Shown one piece after another: positions 7,756 to 16,476 of a stretch of DNA of 38,016 bases; positions within the stretch are counted from its first letter, which is position 1; each line of letters starts with the position of its first letter. Made by a program: the position numbers and the translations under genes. Under the pieces are notes generated by a model. The model was not told the DNA's origin and did not search any database. It saw nothing but the letters and a program-made list of their open reading frames with translations. The stretch comes from Verrucomicrobiota bacterium (GTDB lineage: Bacteria; Verrucomicrobiota; Verrucomicrobiia; Limisphaerales; JACRJZ01), in assembly GCA_016219875.1 (NCBI GenBank), contig JACRJZ010000162.1, positions 1-38,016 of the forward strand, given 5' to 3'.

Positions 7756-10700
7756 ATGAAAATGAACACAAAGACTCTGTCGCTTCTCCTGGCCATCCCG
7801 ATCCTCGGGGCGATCGGCTACGCCGTCTGGCGGAGCTTGCCGAACCAAGCCCATCAGGCCGGAGGACGCAAGATCCTCTTCTACCAAGACTCGATGCACC
7901 CGTGGATCAAGTCCGACAAACCCGGCAAATGCACGGTCTGCAACATGGATTTGACGCCCATCCCCGAAGGGGAGAAGGGCTTTGGGGTCAGCGACGGGAC
8001 GGTGGTGCTCAGCTCGAACAGCGTCACCGTGCTGCACGTCCAGGCCGAGGAAGTCAAGCGCCGGCCGCTGTACCGGACGCTGCGCGTGGCTGGCACGCTG
8101 GAGGCGGATGAGGGGCGCAAGGCCATCATCGCCGCCCCGGCGCCAGCCCTCGTCGAAACCGTGTCGGTGAACTACACCGGAGCAGAAGTCGAGCATGGTC
8201 AGACCCTGGTGACGCTGTTCAGCCCTGATTTGTCACAGAAGAGCCGGTATCTGCGGGCCGCCACCACCCTCAGCAACACGCTGTCGCAGACCAAGGGCCG
8301 GTCGGACTTTTTTTCCGCCAACCTGCTGGCTCCGCTGTCCGGGACTGTCACCGAGCGGGCCGTGGTTCCAGGGCAATACGTCGTCGAGGGCGAGAAACTC
8401 CTCACCATCGTGGATGCGTCGGTCCTGTGGTTCCGTTTTGACGTTTATGAGCGGCAGTTGCCGTGGTTCCAGACCGGACAGCGGATTGCGGTGCAAGTGC
8501 CGGCCGTGCCCGGGACGGTCTTCCCGGCCGTCATCTCGTTCATCGAACCGACCATTAACGACGCCACCCGCACGGTCAAAGTGCGCGCCGACATCAAGAA
8601 CCCGATCGTGGGGACCAACGGCCACCCGCAACGCCTGCTGCGGTTCGGCATGTATGCCGAGGCCGTCGTGCGGGCGCAAATCCCCAACGTGCTGGCCGTG
8701 CCGCGCGCGGCCGTGCTCTTGCCCGGCGGGGCCGCCTACGCCTACGTGGAAGAGAGCGAGGGGGCTTACGAGCGGCGCCGCGTCCAATTGGGCCGCCAGG
8801 GCGATGACGTTTGGGAAGTGCTGGACGGATTGGATGAAGGGGACCGCGTGGTCACCTCCGGCAATGTCCTGATCGACGCGCAAGCCCAGTTCAATCAGAG
8901 CGGGCCGTCCGACGGCGCGGCCACGGACGCCGTCGCGTCAGCCGAACCCGCGGAGGCCCCGATGATGGTCCACACGGGCCTGGACCACCCCGCCGCCCCG
9001 GCCGCCCATGACAGCGCCGCTTCGGGCCCCAGCCGCACCCCGGCCCAGGAAGCGGCCCTCACGAATTTCCTGGCCGTGGCGGACGGCATCAGCCAGGCGC
9101 TGGCGGCCGACAACCTGGGCCAACTGAAACAGCACTTGGCCTTGCTGCCCAAGGTCGTTCCTTCTTTGTCGAAGGAACTGGGCGCCGAGGAATCCTGGCG
9201 TGGCCTGCTGCAGCGCCTCAGCGCCACCGCGCAATGGCCCGCGCCGGCAGACCTGGCAGGGGCGCGCAAATCGTTTCTGCCCTTCAGCACCAACGTCGTC
9301 GCGTTGGTGCAACAACTGCGCGGACAGGAGCAGACCTTCCGTTCGCTCAAGGTTTACCACTGCCCCATGGCGCCGAAGCCGGGGCTTTGGTTTCAGGCCA
9401 AAGGCCCTTTGCGCAACCCCTATTACGGCGCGGAGATGCTCACTTGCGGCGAAGAGGTCCGGCCCGTGCTCGTGAAGACGCCCCCCCCGAGCGAAGCGCC
9501 GATGGCGCCGGTCCACTCGGCGACCACGCAATTGGCCGCCGCCACCGCACCAACGCCGCCATCCGGGCCGACCGTCAACCCGCGGACAGGCAGCCGGGCG
9601 GATCGCCTCTACGGGAACACCGCCAGAGTCGAGGAAATGCGGGCGAAGCGTTGGGCGGCCATGGCTGCCGCCAACACACGGAACATGGCGGACTTGAACA
9701 CGGTCGTCGCCAATCAACCCCCGCAGGAATCGGCGGACGCCGGCATGGGTCTGTCCGCGGCGAAGCCCGGGGCCACCAACCCCGCGAGCATCCTGCCCCT
9801 CATGCCTCGCGAGCGCCAAGTGATCGAAGAGTTTGTCGCGACTGTCGATGGCTTGAGTTTGGCCCTGGCCTCGGACGATCTCGAGAAGTTTAACCGGACT
9901 GCCTCGAAGCTCCCCGGCTTGTCCACCGCGCTCACGTTGGAGTTCCGCGCCTATCATCGTTGGGGCAAACTCGTGGAGCGGATCGTCGCCACCAGCACGC
10001 ACCCTCAAGCCAAGAACCTGGACGAGGCCCGCAAATATTTCGTCCGGTTCAGCGCGGCCACCGTCGAGTGGGTGAAGCAGCTTCGGAAAGAGGAGCGGGC
10101 GTTTGCCACGTTGAAGGTTTATCACTGTCCCCAAGCGCCCGCGCCCGGGCTGTGGATCCAGGCCCAAGGCCCGCTCCGCAATCCGTTCTGCGGGGCGGCG
10201 ATGCTGGAGTCGGGCAACGAAGTGCCGCCGGAAACCGGCACCGAAGAGCGGAAAGCCGCCGCGTCGGAAGCCAAGGGCGCCTCTCCGGGGACTCCCGCGC
10301 CGGCAGCGACGGCCGCCGGTTCCCCGACGCAAAGCTCTGCCAACGCTCCCAAGCCGAGCACGAGCACGGCGGTTCCGCAGAAAGCCGCGGAGCCGACGCC
10401 GTCTGTCGCGCCGGCCGCAAGTGCTCAGCCGGGGCTGACTCCCGTTCAGCGCCAAGCGTTGCAGTCCTTCCTGGCCGTGGCCGACGGCATCAGTCAGGCG
10501 CTGGCCGCCGACAATCTGGCGCAATGGAAGAAAGAAGCGGCGAAGCTCAGCGCCGCCTTCGGCGCCTTGACCGATGCGCTGGGGGCGAGCCATCCGTGGC
10601 GCGAGGCCTTGCAGAAGAGCGCCCCGGCAGGCTCGTGGGAAAAGGCGGCCGACTTGGCCGCCGCGCGAAAGGAGTTTCTGCCGTTCAGCACAAGCGTGGT

Positions 10701-10869
10701 CGCGCTGGTCACAGACTTGCGGAAGCAGGACGCGGCCTTTCAGTCGCTCAAGATTTACCAATGCCCCATGGCCCCGAAGCCGGGGCTTTGGTTCCAGGCG
10801 AAAGGCCCGTTGCGGAACCCTTACTTCGGGGCGGAAATGCTCACCTGTGGCAAGGAGGTCAAGCCGTGA
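7756..10869 (+). CDS. cusB: CusB-type RND efflux periplasmic adaptor with three DUF3347 domains
   Basis: The 1037-residue protein starts with an N-terminal membrane segment (about 7-26). A heavy-metal-binding domain follows (about 38-72), with SMHPW and KPGKCTVCNMDLTPIPEG; M47, C59, C62 and M64 are candidate copper ligands. The membrane-fusion adaptor core spans about 75-385 (EVKRRPLYRTLRVAGTLEAD, APLSGTVTERAVVPGQYV, DGLDEGDRVVTSGNVLIDA). Three DUF3347-like domains then follow at about 423-574, 684-824 and 895-1037, each ending in a block such as VYHCPMAPKPGLWFQ and GPLRNPYYGAEML. The middle copy has CPQAP and LESG in place of CPMAP and LTCG. Typical CusB proteins have 400-600 residues with zero or one such domain. 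It should link the CusA pump to an outer-membrane channel and load Cu(I)/Ag(I). No cusC/TolC gene is in the window. Long Ala/Pro-rich linkers join the domains. Confidence 0.92.
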   Translation: MKMNTKTLSLLLAIPILGAIGYAVWRSLPNQAHQAGGRKILFYQDSMHPWIKSDKPGKCTVCNMDLTPIPEGEKGFGVSDGTVVLSSNSVTVLHVQAEEVKRRPLYRTLRVAGTLEADEGRKAIIAAPAPALVETVSVNYTGAEVEHGQTLVTLFSPDLSQKSRYLRAATTLSNTLSQTKGRSDFFSANLLAPLSGTVTERAVVPGQYVVEGEKLLTIVDASVLWFRFDVYERQLPWFQTGQRIAVQVPAVPGTVFPAVISFIEPTINDATRTVKVRADIKNPIVGTNGHPQRLLRFGMYAEAVVRAQIPNVLAVPRAAVLLPGGAAYAYVEESEGAYERRRVQLGRQGDDVWEVLDGLDEGDRVVTSGNVLIDAQAQFNQSGPSDGAATDAVASAEPAEAPMMVHTGLDHPAAPAAHDSAASGPSRTPAQEAALTNFLAVADGISQALAADNLGQLKQHLALLPKVVPSLSKELGAEESWRGLLQRLSATAQWPAPADLAGARKSFLPFSTNVVALVQQLRGQEQTFRSLKVYHCPMAPKPGLWFQAKGPLRNPYYGAEMLTCGEEVRPVLVKTPPPSEAPMAPVHSATTQLAAATAPTPPSGPTVNPRTGSRADRLYGNTARVEEMRAKRWAAMAAANTRNMADLNTVVANQPPQESADAGMGLSAAKPGATNPASILPLMPRERQVIEEFVATVDGLSLALASDDLEKFNRTASKLPGLSTALTLEFRAYHRWGKLVERIVATSTHPQAKNLDEARKYFVRFSAATVEWVKQLRKEERAFATLKVYHCPQAPAPGLWIQAQGPLRNPFCGAAMLESGNEVPPETGTEERKAAASEAKGASPGTPAPAATAAGSPTQSSANAPKPSTSTAVPQKAAEPTPSVAPAASAQPGLTPVQRQALQSFLAVADGISQALAADNLAQWKKEAAKLSAAFGALTDALGASHPWREALQKSAPAGSWEKAADLAAARKEFLPFSTSVVALVTDLRKQDAAFQSLKIYQCPMAPKPGLWFQAKGPLRNPYFGAEMLTCGKEVKP

Positions 10870-10980
10870 TTGCCCCGCGCGCCTGTCCCACGCACTCACT
10901 CAAGTCCCACGACCTCCCCATAAGCCTCTGCGCAGATTTAGGGCGGAACGCAGAGACGAAGCATGTTTTGGGAAATGAGC

Positions 10981-11083
10981 CGATTTCAAAGGCCCTTCGC
11001 AGCCGATGTGAGGAGGCTCCATTCAGAGGTCAGAGGTCAGAGGTCAGAGGTCAGTCAGAAGAGTCAGAGCCTCCTCACGTCCA
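10981..11083. repeat. Family A palindrome, copy A2, with heptamer array; right arm interrupted
   Basis: The left arm (GCAGCCGATGTGAGGAGGCT starting at 11000, with TTTCAAA just upstream) is followed by TCAGAGG repeated four times in tandem (11023-11050) and degenerate units. The right arm then starts (GAGCCTCCTCACGTC, 11067-11081) and stops where family B copy B2 begins. A second piece resembling the missing part of the arm (CCTCCCGTCGGCTGCTCCAG, then TTTTGAAATCGCCTC) lies just beyond B2 at 11282-11316. The cusB stop at 10869 and cusA start at 11387 place the whole composite between the two genes. Confidence 0.8.
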
Positions 11084-11279
11084 GGACTGCATCAAGCTCC
11101 CGCCCGGCGCACTGGGTAGCGCAGGTTTTCAACCTGCCGTAGCGCCGACTTGCAGTCGGCCAGGCCGTGAACCTTCCAGCCGGCTGGCCTCTTCCAACGC
11201 TCGCCGGTTGGAGAACCGGCGCTACGGCAGACTGGAAAGTCTGCGCTACGAGTGCTCTCGAACCGAACTTGATGCAACC
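11084..11279 (-). repeat. Family B MITE-like element, copy B2 (inverted)
   Basis: This copy is in the opposite orientation to B1 and B3. The ends are GGACTGCATCAAGCTC (from 11084) and GAACTTGATGCAACC (to 11279). The same mini-hairpins are present in reverse order, for example GCAGGTTTTCAACCTGC, GCCGACTTGCAGTCGGC, CCAGCCGGCTGG, CGCCGGTTGGAGAACCGGCG and GCAGACTGGAAAGTCTGC. It shares with B3 the segment between the end repeat and the first hairpin (GAGTGCTC..GAACC), which B1 lacks. It lies between cusB and cusA, inside a family A palindrome. Confidence 0.85.
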
Positions 11280-11386
11280 TTGCCTCCCGTCGGCTGCTCC
11301 AGTTTTGAAATCGCCTCACGTGAATCGACCTTCCACTCTGAATCCCAGTGGAGGCGCTGGCTGCACGCCGCAATCAGGAGCGCCCT

Positions 11387-14300
11387 ATGATCAACCGCCT
11401 CATTGAATGGTCCCTCCGCAACCGCTTCCTGGTGGTCTGCGGCGCTTTGGCCTTGGTCGGGTGGGGAATCCATGCCCTCTACCACACGCCGGTCGATGCC
11501 ATCCCCGACCTGAGCGAAAACCAAGTGATCGTGTTCGCCGACTGGGCGGGGCGCAGCCCGCAGGAGGTCGAGGACCAAGTGACCTATCCGCTCTCGGTCA
11601 ACCTGCAAGGCTTGGCCGGTGTCAAGGCCGTGCGCGCCACTTCGATGTTTGGCTTCACGTTCATGACGATCATCTTCGAGGATGACATCGACAATTACTT
11701 CGCCCGCACCCGCGTGCTGGAGCGGCTGAATTACTTGGGCGACCAACTGCCGGCCGGCGTGGTGCCCAAGCTTGGCCCGGACGCCACAGGACTGGGTTGG
11801 GTTTACGAATACTACCTCGACGTGGACCCGACCCAGTCGCCCAAGGGCGGCTACGACCTCTCGCAACTGCGCGCGTTGCAGGACTGGTTCGTCCGCTATC
11901 AACTCAACGCGGTCGCCGGCGTGGCCGAAGTCGGCAGCATCGGCGGCTTCGTGCGCCAGTATCAGGTCGAAGTGTCGCCCACGAGAATGCGCGCGCGCCA
12001 GGTGTCGCTGAAAGACGTGTTGGAAGCCGTGGAGCAGAGCAATCTCAATGTCGGCGGCAAGGTCATCGAGGAAAGCGGCATGGAATTCGTGGTGCGCGGC
12101 CTGGGGCTGGTGAATTCCGCGGCGGACGTGGAAAGCATCGTGCTGAAGGAAAGCGGCGGCACGCCGGTCTATTTGCGCGACGTAGCCACGGTGCAACTCG
12201 GCGGCGACTTCCGGCGCGGGGCGCTGGACGTGAACGGGCGCGAAGTGGTGGGCGGGGTCGTGGTCATGCGCACGGGGGAGAACGGCCTGGCGGTCATTCG
12301 CCGGGTCAAGGAGAAGATCGCCCAGATCGCGCCCAGCCTGCCGCCGGGCGTCAGCATCAAGCCGTTCTACGACCGCAGCACGCTGATCGAGCGGACCATC
12401 GAGACTCTCAAGCGGGCGCTCAAGGAAGAGATCATCTTGGTCGCGCTGGCGCACATCGTTTTTCTGTGGCACTTCCGCAGCATTCTGATCGTCACGCTGC
12501 CCCTCCCGGCGTCGATCTTGATTTCCTTCATCCTCATGAAGGGGTTTGGCATCACCTCGAACATCATGTCCCTCAGCGGCATTGCCATCGCCATCGGCGT
12601 GCTGGTGGATGCGGGCATTGTGATGACGGAAAACGTCATCCGGCATTGCGAGCGCAAGGAAACGAAGCTGCGCCGCCGCCTCACGCCTCCTGAAGTCTGG
12701 CAAGTCACGCTGGAAGCCGCCCAGCAGGTGGGACGCCCGATTTTCTTCGCCATGCTGATCATCATTCTGGCCTTCGTGCCGGTGTTCACGCTGGTGGGCG
12801 AGGAGGGCAAGCTGTTCCACCCGCTGGCCTTCACGAAGACCTTTGCCATGATCGGCGCGACGTTCCTCGCGGTCACGATCGTGCCGGTCCTTTGCACCTT
12901 GTGGGTGCGCGGGCCGTTCCGCCGCGAAGAAGACAACTGGCTGATGAAGCGGTTGCTCGCGGTGTACCGGCCGGCGCTGGACTGGGCCTTGATGCATCGG
13001 CGCCTTGTCCTGGGCAGCGCGGCGGCGCTGCTGGCGCTCGCCTTCGTGCTGGCCTTTGGCCTGCCGCGGCCGGTGGTCCGCACCCTCGAAGCGTGGCGAT
13101 GGGACGGCGCGGCCAAGGTCGCACGCGGCATGGGGAGCGAGTTCATGCCCACGCTGAACGAGGGCAGCCTGCTGTTCATGCCGGTGTTGCTGCCCAGCAC
13201 GTCGCTCACCGAGATCAAGCGCCTCATCGCCTGGCAGGACCAGGTCATGAAACAGGTGCCGGAAGTGCAATCTGCCGCCGGCAAGCTCGGCCGCGCCGAA
13301 ACCGCCACCGACCCGGCGCCCGTCGAGATGATCGAAACCACCATTGAGTTGAAGCCCGAATCCGAGTGGCGTCCCGGCATGACCCAGGAGAAACTGATTG
13401 CCGAGCTGACCGAGAAAATCAGCCAGGTGCCCGGCTGCGTGCCGGGTTTCCTGCATCCGATCGAAGGCCGCATTCTCATGCTCAGCACCGGCATCCGGGC
13501 GCAAGTCGGTCTGAAGATTCTTGGCGACAACCTTGACGCGCTCCAGAAGAAGGCCTTCGAGGCCGAGAAGATCATCCAGAAAATCCCCGGCGCGGCCGGC
13601 GTGGCGCCGTCGCGGGTTCAGGGCAAGCCCTACCTGGAGATCGAAGTGGACCGTGTGGCGATGGCCCGCTACGGCTTGCGCGCACAGGATGTGCTGGACG
13701 TGGTGGAAACGGGCCTCGGCGGCAAGAACGTCACCACCACCATCGAAGGCCGGCAGCGCTTCCCGATTCAGGTCCGCTTCCAGCGCGACGACCGGGACGA
13801 CATCGGGAGGCTCGGGGACGTGCTGGTGTTCTCGCCTTCGGGCAAGGTGATTCCGCTTGGGCAGGTGGCGAACATCAAACGCGTCGTCGGTCCCAGCGAA
13901 GTGCCCAGCGAGAACGGCCGGCTGCGGGCCTTCGTGCAAATGAACGTGCAAGGCCGCGACCTGGGCAGCTTCATGAAAGAAGCCCGCGAGAAGATCGCGA
14001 GCGAGCTCAAGCTGGCGCCGGGCATGACCCTGGAGTGGAGCGGGCAGTATGAAAACCAGCTCCGCGCCCAGCGCACGCTCTCGATCATTGTGCCGACCGT
14101 GTTCGCCATCATCTTCATGCTGCTCTTCATGGTCTATCGCTCAACCAAGGAAGCCGCCCACGTCATCCTGGCGATCCCCTTCGCGCTCAGCGGCGGCGTC
14201 TTCCTCCAGTTCCTGCTGGGCTACAACTTCAGCGTGGCCGTGTGGGTGGGCTACATCGCGCTGTTCAGCACGGCCATCGAGACGGGCATCGTCATGGTGG

Positions 14301-14617
14301 TGTATCTCGAAGAAGCCCTGGCCAAGAAACGGGCGGAACGCGGCGCGGCGTTCAACCACGACGACCTCCTCCAGGCCGTGAAGGAAGGCGCGCTGCTCCG
14401 GCTGCGGCCCAAAATGATGACCGTGGCCACCACCGTGGCGGCGCTGCTCCCGATCATGTGGAGCACCAGCACCGGCTCGGAAGTCATGCGGCCCCTGGCC
14501 ACGCCGGTCGTCGGCGGCATGGTGAGCAGTTTCCTGCACATCCTCATCGTGACCCCGGTGCTGTTCACCTGGCTGCGCGAACGCGAAATCAGGCGGGAAA
14601 GTGTGCTGGCCAGGTGA
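11387..14617 (+). CDS. cusA: CusA-type heavy-metal RND efflux pump
   Basis: The 1076-residue protein is the proton-driven inner-membrane pump of a tripartite copper/silver efflux complex. It begins MINRLIEWSLRNRFLVV, and AGGAG at 11376-11380 lies 6 bases upstream and fixes this start. Family blocks include AIPDLSENQVIVF, GRSPQEVEDQVTYPL, GLGWVYEYYLD, IAIGVLVDAGIVMTENVIRH (D408, in the position of the proton-relay Asp of TM4) and MMTVATTVAALLPIMWS. Methionines at 598 (LLFMP), 648 (PVEMIETT) and 698 (ILMLSTGI) match by context and spacing the Met triad that conducts Cu(I)/Ag(I) in E. coli CusA (M573, M623, M672). The length is normal. The 517-base gap from cusB is filled by family A and B repeats, so translational coupling is unlikely even if transcription continues. 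Confidence 0.95.
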   Translation: MINRLIEWSLRNRFLVVCGALALVGWGIHALYHTPVDAIPDLSENQVIVFADWAGRSPQEVEDQVTYPLSVNLQGLAGVKAVRATSMFGFTFMTIIFEDDIDNYFARTRVLERLNYLGDQLPAGVVPKLGPDATGLGWVYEYYLDVDPTQSPKGGYDLSQLRALQDWFVRYQLNAVAGVAEVGSIGGFVRQYQVEVSPTRMRARQVSLKDVLEAVEQSNLNVGGKVIEESGMEFVVRGLGLVNSAADVESIVLKESGGTPVYLRDVATVQLGGDFRRGALDVNGREVVGGVVVMRTGENGLAVIRRVKEKIAQIAPSLPPGVSIKPFYDRSTLIERTIETLKRALKEEIILVALAHIVFLWHFRSILIVTLPLPASILISFILMKGFGITSNIMSLSGIAIAIGVLVDAGIVMTENVIRHCERKETKLRRRLTPPEVWQVTLEAAQQVGRPIFFAMLIIILAFVPVFTLVGEEGKLFHPLAFTKTFAMIGATFLAVTIVPVLCTLWVRGPFRREEDNWLMKRLLAVYRPALDWALMHRRLVLGSAAALLALAFVLAFGLPRPVVRTLEAWRWDGAAKVARGMGSEFMPTLNEGSLLFMPVLLPSTSLTEIKRLIAWQDQVMKQVPEVQSAAGKLGRAETATDPAPVEMIETTIELKPESEWRPGMTQEKLIAELTEKISQVPGCVPGFLHPIEGRILMLSTGIRAQVGLKILGDNLDALQKKAFEAEKIIQKIPGAAGVAPSRVQGKPYLEIEVDRVAMARYGLRAQDVLDVVETGLGGKNVTTTIEGRQRFPIQVRFQRDDRDDIGRLGDVLVFSPSGKVIPLGQVANIKRVVGPSEVPSENGRLRAFVQMNVQGRDLGSFMKEAREKIASELKLAPGMTLEWSGQYENQLRAQRTLSIIVPTVFAIIFMLLFMVYRSTKEAAHVILAIPFALSGGVFLQFLLGYNFSVAVWVGYIALFSTAIETGIVMVVYLEEALAKKRAERGAAFNHDDLLQAVKEGALLRLRPKMMTVATTVAALLPIMWSTSTGSEVMRPLATPVVGGMVSSFLHILIVTPVLFTWLREREIRRESVLAR

Positions 14618-14623
14618 CGCCAA

Positions 14624-14822
14624 GGCTGCATCAAGCTCGGTTCGGGAGCACTCGTAGCGCAGACTTTCCAGTCTGCCGTAGCGCCGGTTTTCCAACCGGC
14701 GAGCGTTGGAAGAGGCCAGCCGGCTGGAAGCTTCACGGCCTTGCCGACTGCAAGTCGGCGCTACGGCAGGTTGGAAAACCAGCGCGCTACCCGGTGCGCC
14801 GGGCGGGAGCTTGAGGCAACCC
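14624..14822 (+). repeat. Family B MITE-like element, copy B3
   Basis: Its ends are GGCTGCATCAAGCTC (14624-14638) and GAGCTTGAGGCAACCC (14807-14822). The central hairpin series is almost identical to B1 and in the same orientation, including GCAGACTTTCCAGTCTGC, CGCCGGTTTTCCAACCGGCG, CCAGCCGGCTGG and the GTGCGCCGGGCGGGAGC tail. It starts 7 bases after the cusA stop and lies between convergent genes, so it could also end both transcripts; that is inference. Confidence 0.85.
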
Positions 14823-14848
14823 TGAGATGACGCCGCCCGTCGCGTCCG

Positions 14849-16096
14849 TCACTTCGCCTTCACGTCGTAGCACAAGAGCACATCCTGATCGCGGATGTAG
14901 AGCCGGCCATTCGCCACGACAGGATGTGGCCAAGTTTCCTTGCCGCTCAAGTCCGGCGGATTGAAGCGGCCCTTCTCGCGGTAGCCGTCAGGCGTGGCTT
15001 CGACCAGCGCGATCGTGCCCCGGCTCTTGTCTTCGGAGCGGAGATAGAGATGTCCGTCCGCGCACGTCACCGCGCCTTTGCCGACGCCGCGGTGGCTCCA
15101 GAGGATCTTGCCCGTCTTGAGTTCCATGCAGACCCAACCGCGGCTGTCCGAGTGGCCGTAGAGGCAGTCGCCCACCCGCAACACGCCGCCGTGATGATTC
15201 GCCAAATCCGTGTTCGCATAGACTTGCCCGGCCTCGAAGTTTCCGCCCGTCGCCGTCACCTTGAACAGATTGCAGCCGACGCCGTAGCCGGAAGTCACAA
15301 AGACGTGGTTGTCGTGGAAGATGGGCGTGGGCACGACCGCTGTCTTGCCGGGCCGGTTCGCGCGCCAGAGGACCTTGCCGTCTTCTGCCGCGAGACCGAC
15401 GACGCTGGCTGGAGTGAGTTGGATGTATTGCCGCCGACCGCCGATCATCGCCGCGATGATTGAGGAATAGTGCGCGGAGTCGGTGAAGTCGGCGCTCTGC
15501 CAAACGACTTCGCCGGTAGCTTTGTTGAAGGCCACCACCGCGCCTTTGCGTCCGCCTGGGGTGCAAAGGACTTTGTTGCCATCGACCAGCGGCGATTCTG
15601 AGTATTGCCAGCCCGGTACGCCGCCGCCGAATTCCTTGGTCACGCTATGCCGCCATCGCTCCTGGCCCGAGGCGGCGTCCACGCAAACCAGTTCGCCCCA
15701 TTGGCCGAGCGCATACACCAGGCCGCCATCGACCGACGGCGTGCAGCGCGTGCCGGCCGGCCCGCCGCCGGGCTTGCCGATAGGCGCGGAAGTCCACAGC
15801 ACTTTGCCGTCGCGCTCCGCCAGCGCGAGGACGTGGCCCGCCGCGGCGCTGTCGCCCATCGTGAACACGCGGCCTTCCGCGACGGACACGCTGGAGAAGC
15901 CTTTGCCCAGCCCCGTCGCTCTCCACGCCAGCGACGGGCCGTCGGCGGGCCACTGCCGGAGCAAGCCGCTTTCGTGCGCCACGCCGTCGCGGTTCGGCCC
16001 GCGCCACTGCGGCCAGTCGCCGGCGCTGGCCAGGCCAGCCAGGGAAAGGGTGAGAAGGACTGCGCCAGGGCCGCCGAGGAGGGAAGGTCGTGTCAT
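14849..16096 (-). CDS. Secreted PQQ-like beta-propeller protein
   Basis: The 415-residue product has a signal peptide (about 1-25, ending LASAG) and then WPQWRGPNRDG, the usual opening of planctomycete/verrucomicrobial PQQ-like (quinoprotein-fold) proteins. Blade motifs with a Gly and Trp recur: GKVLWTSAPIG, GQERWRHSV, GEVVWQSADF, GKVLWRANRPG and GKILWSHRGVG. These indicate a seven- or eight-bladed propeller like the BamB/quinoprotein dehydrogenase fold. There is no dehydrogenase catalytic pair that I can place, so it may be a scaffold or binding protein rather than an enzyme. It is monocistronic, convergent with cusA. Confidence 0.9.
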   Translation of the reverse strand: MTRPSLLGGPGAVLLTLSLAGLASAGDWPQWRGPNRDGVAHESGLLRQWPADGPSLAWRATGLGKGFSSVSVAEGRVFTMGDSAAAGHVLALAERDGKVLWTSAPIGKPGGGPAGTRCTPSVDGGLVYALGQWGELVCVDAASGQERWRHSVTKEFGGGVPGWQYSESPLVDGNKVLCTPGGRKGAVVAFNKATGEVVWQSADFTDSAHYSSIIAAMIGGRRQYIQLTPASVVGLAAEDGKVLWRANRPGKTAVVPTPIFHDNHVFVTSGYGVGCNLFKVTATGGNFEAGQVYANTDLANHHGGVLRVGDCLYGHSDSRGWVCMELKTGKILWSHRGVGKGAVTCADGHLYLRSEDKSRGTIALVEATPDGYREKGRFNPPDLSGKETWPHPVVANGRLYIRDQDVLLCYDVKAK

Positions 16097-16176
16097 AGAA
16101 AAACAGTTGTGTTTGCCGCCGCTTGCTTATCGGAGCCGGACCTCCCGTGCAACCTGAAAACCAAGGCTCGAAAGAG

Positions 16177-16476
16177 GTGATTTCAAAACCCCGTAGCAGC
16201 CGACGTGAGGAGGCTCTGTCTGAGGGTTGAGAGTTAATAGTTGAGAGTTGAGAATCGGCAGATTTGAGCCTGCCAAGGAACGGAGCGCGGCTGTGTCCGC
16301 CGGACCAGCCGCAGCACCAACCCAGGCGCGGGGCGTGGGAGCCTGTCCGAGCTTCGTCCTTTGGAGCGTGCTGCGGCTGGGTTTTCGACCACAGCCACGC
16401 TCCGTTCCTTAGCCCGATGCAGCCACCGTCGGCAGTTGCTCCGACTCTCCTCACGTCGGCTGCTACAGTTTTGCAG
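16177..16476. repeat. Family A palindrome, copy A3, with nested second palindrome and heptamers
   Basis: The outer arms are GTAGCAGCCGACGTGAGGAG (from 16192) and its reverse complement (16447-16466), separated by about 230 bases. Inside lie a heptamer array of the GAGAGTT type (16222-16256, five units) and an independent inverted repeat, AAGGAACGGAGCGCGGCTG.. (16275-16295) against 16390-16410, with one mismatch in 21. Within that is a further pair, CCAGCCGCAGCA against TGCTGCGGCTGG (16369-16380). The right outer arm overlaps the 3' end of the minus-strand BtpA gene and provides its stop codon. Confidence 0.8.

Noticed and set aside
8938..10899. Minus-strand open frame of 653 codons opposite cusB
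   Set aside because: Arg/Gly-rich antisense shadow; the plus-strand CusB has recognised domains over the same stretch.
11021..11066. CRISPR-like array
   Set aside because: Units are 7 bases in direct tandem without spacers and no cas genes are present, so it is a short tandem repeat.
11246..13951. Minus-strand open frame of 901 codons opposite cusA
   Set aside because: His/Arg-rich composition without any family motif; caused by high third-position GC in cusA.
14630..14814. Short protein frames inside family B copies
   Set aside because: The same peptide strings (for example DCKSALRQV) come from every copy in whichever strand is read and depend on hairpin sequence, not on coding constraint.
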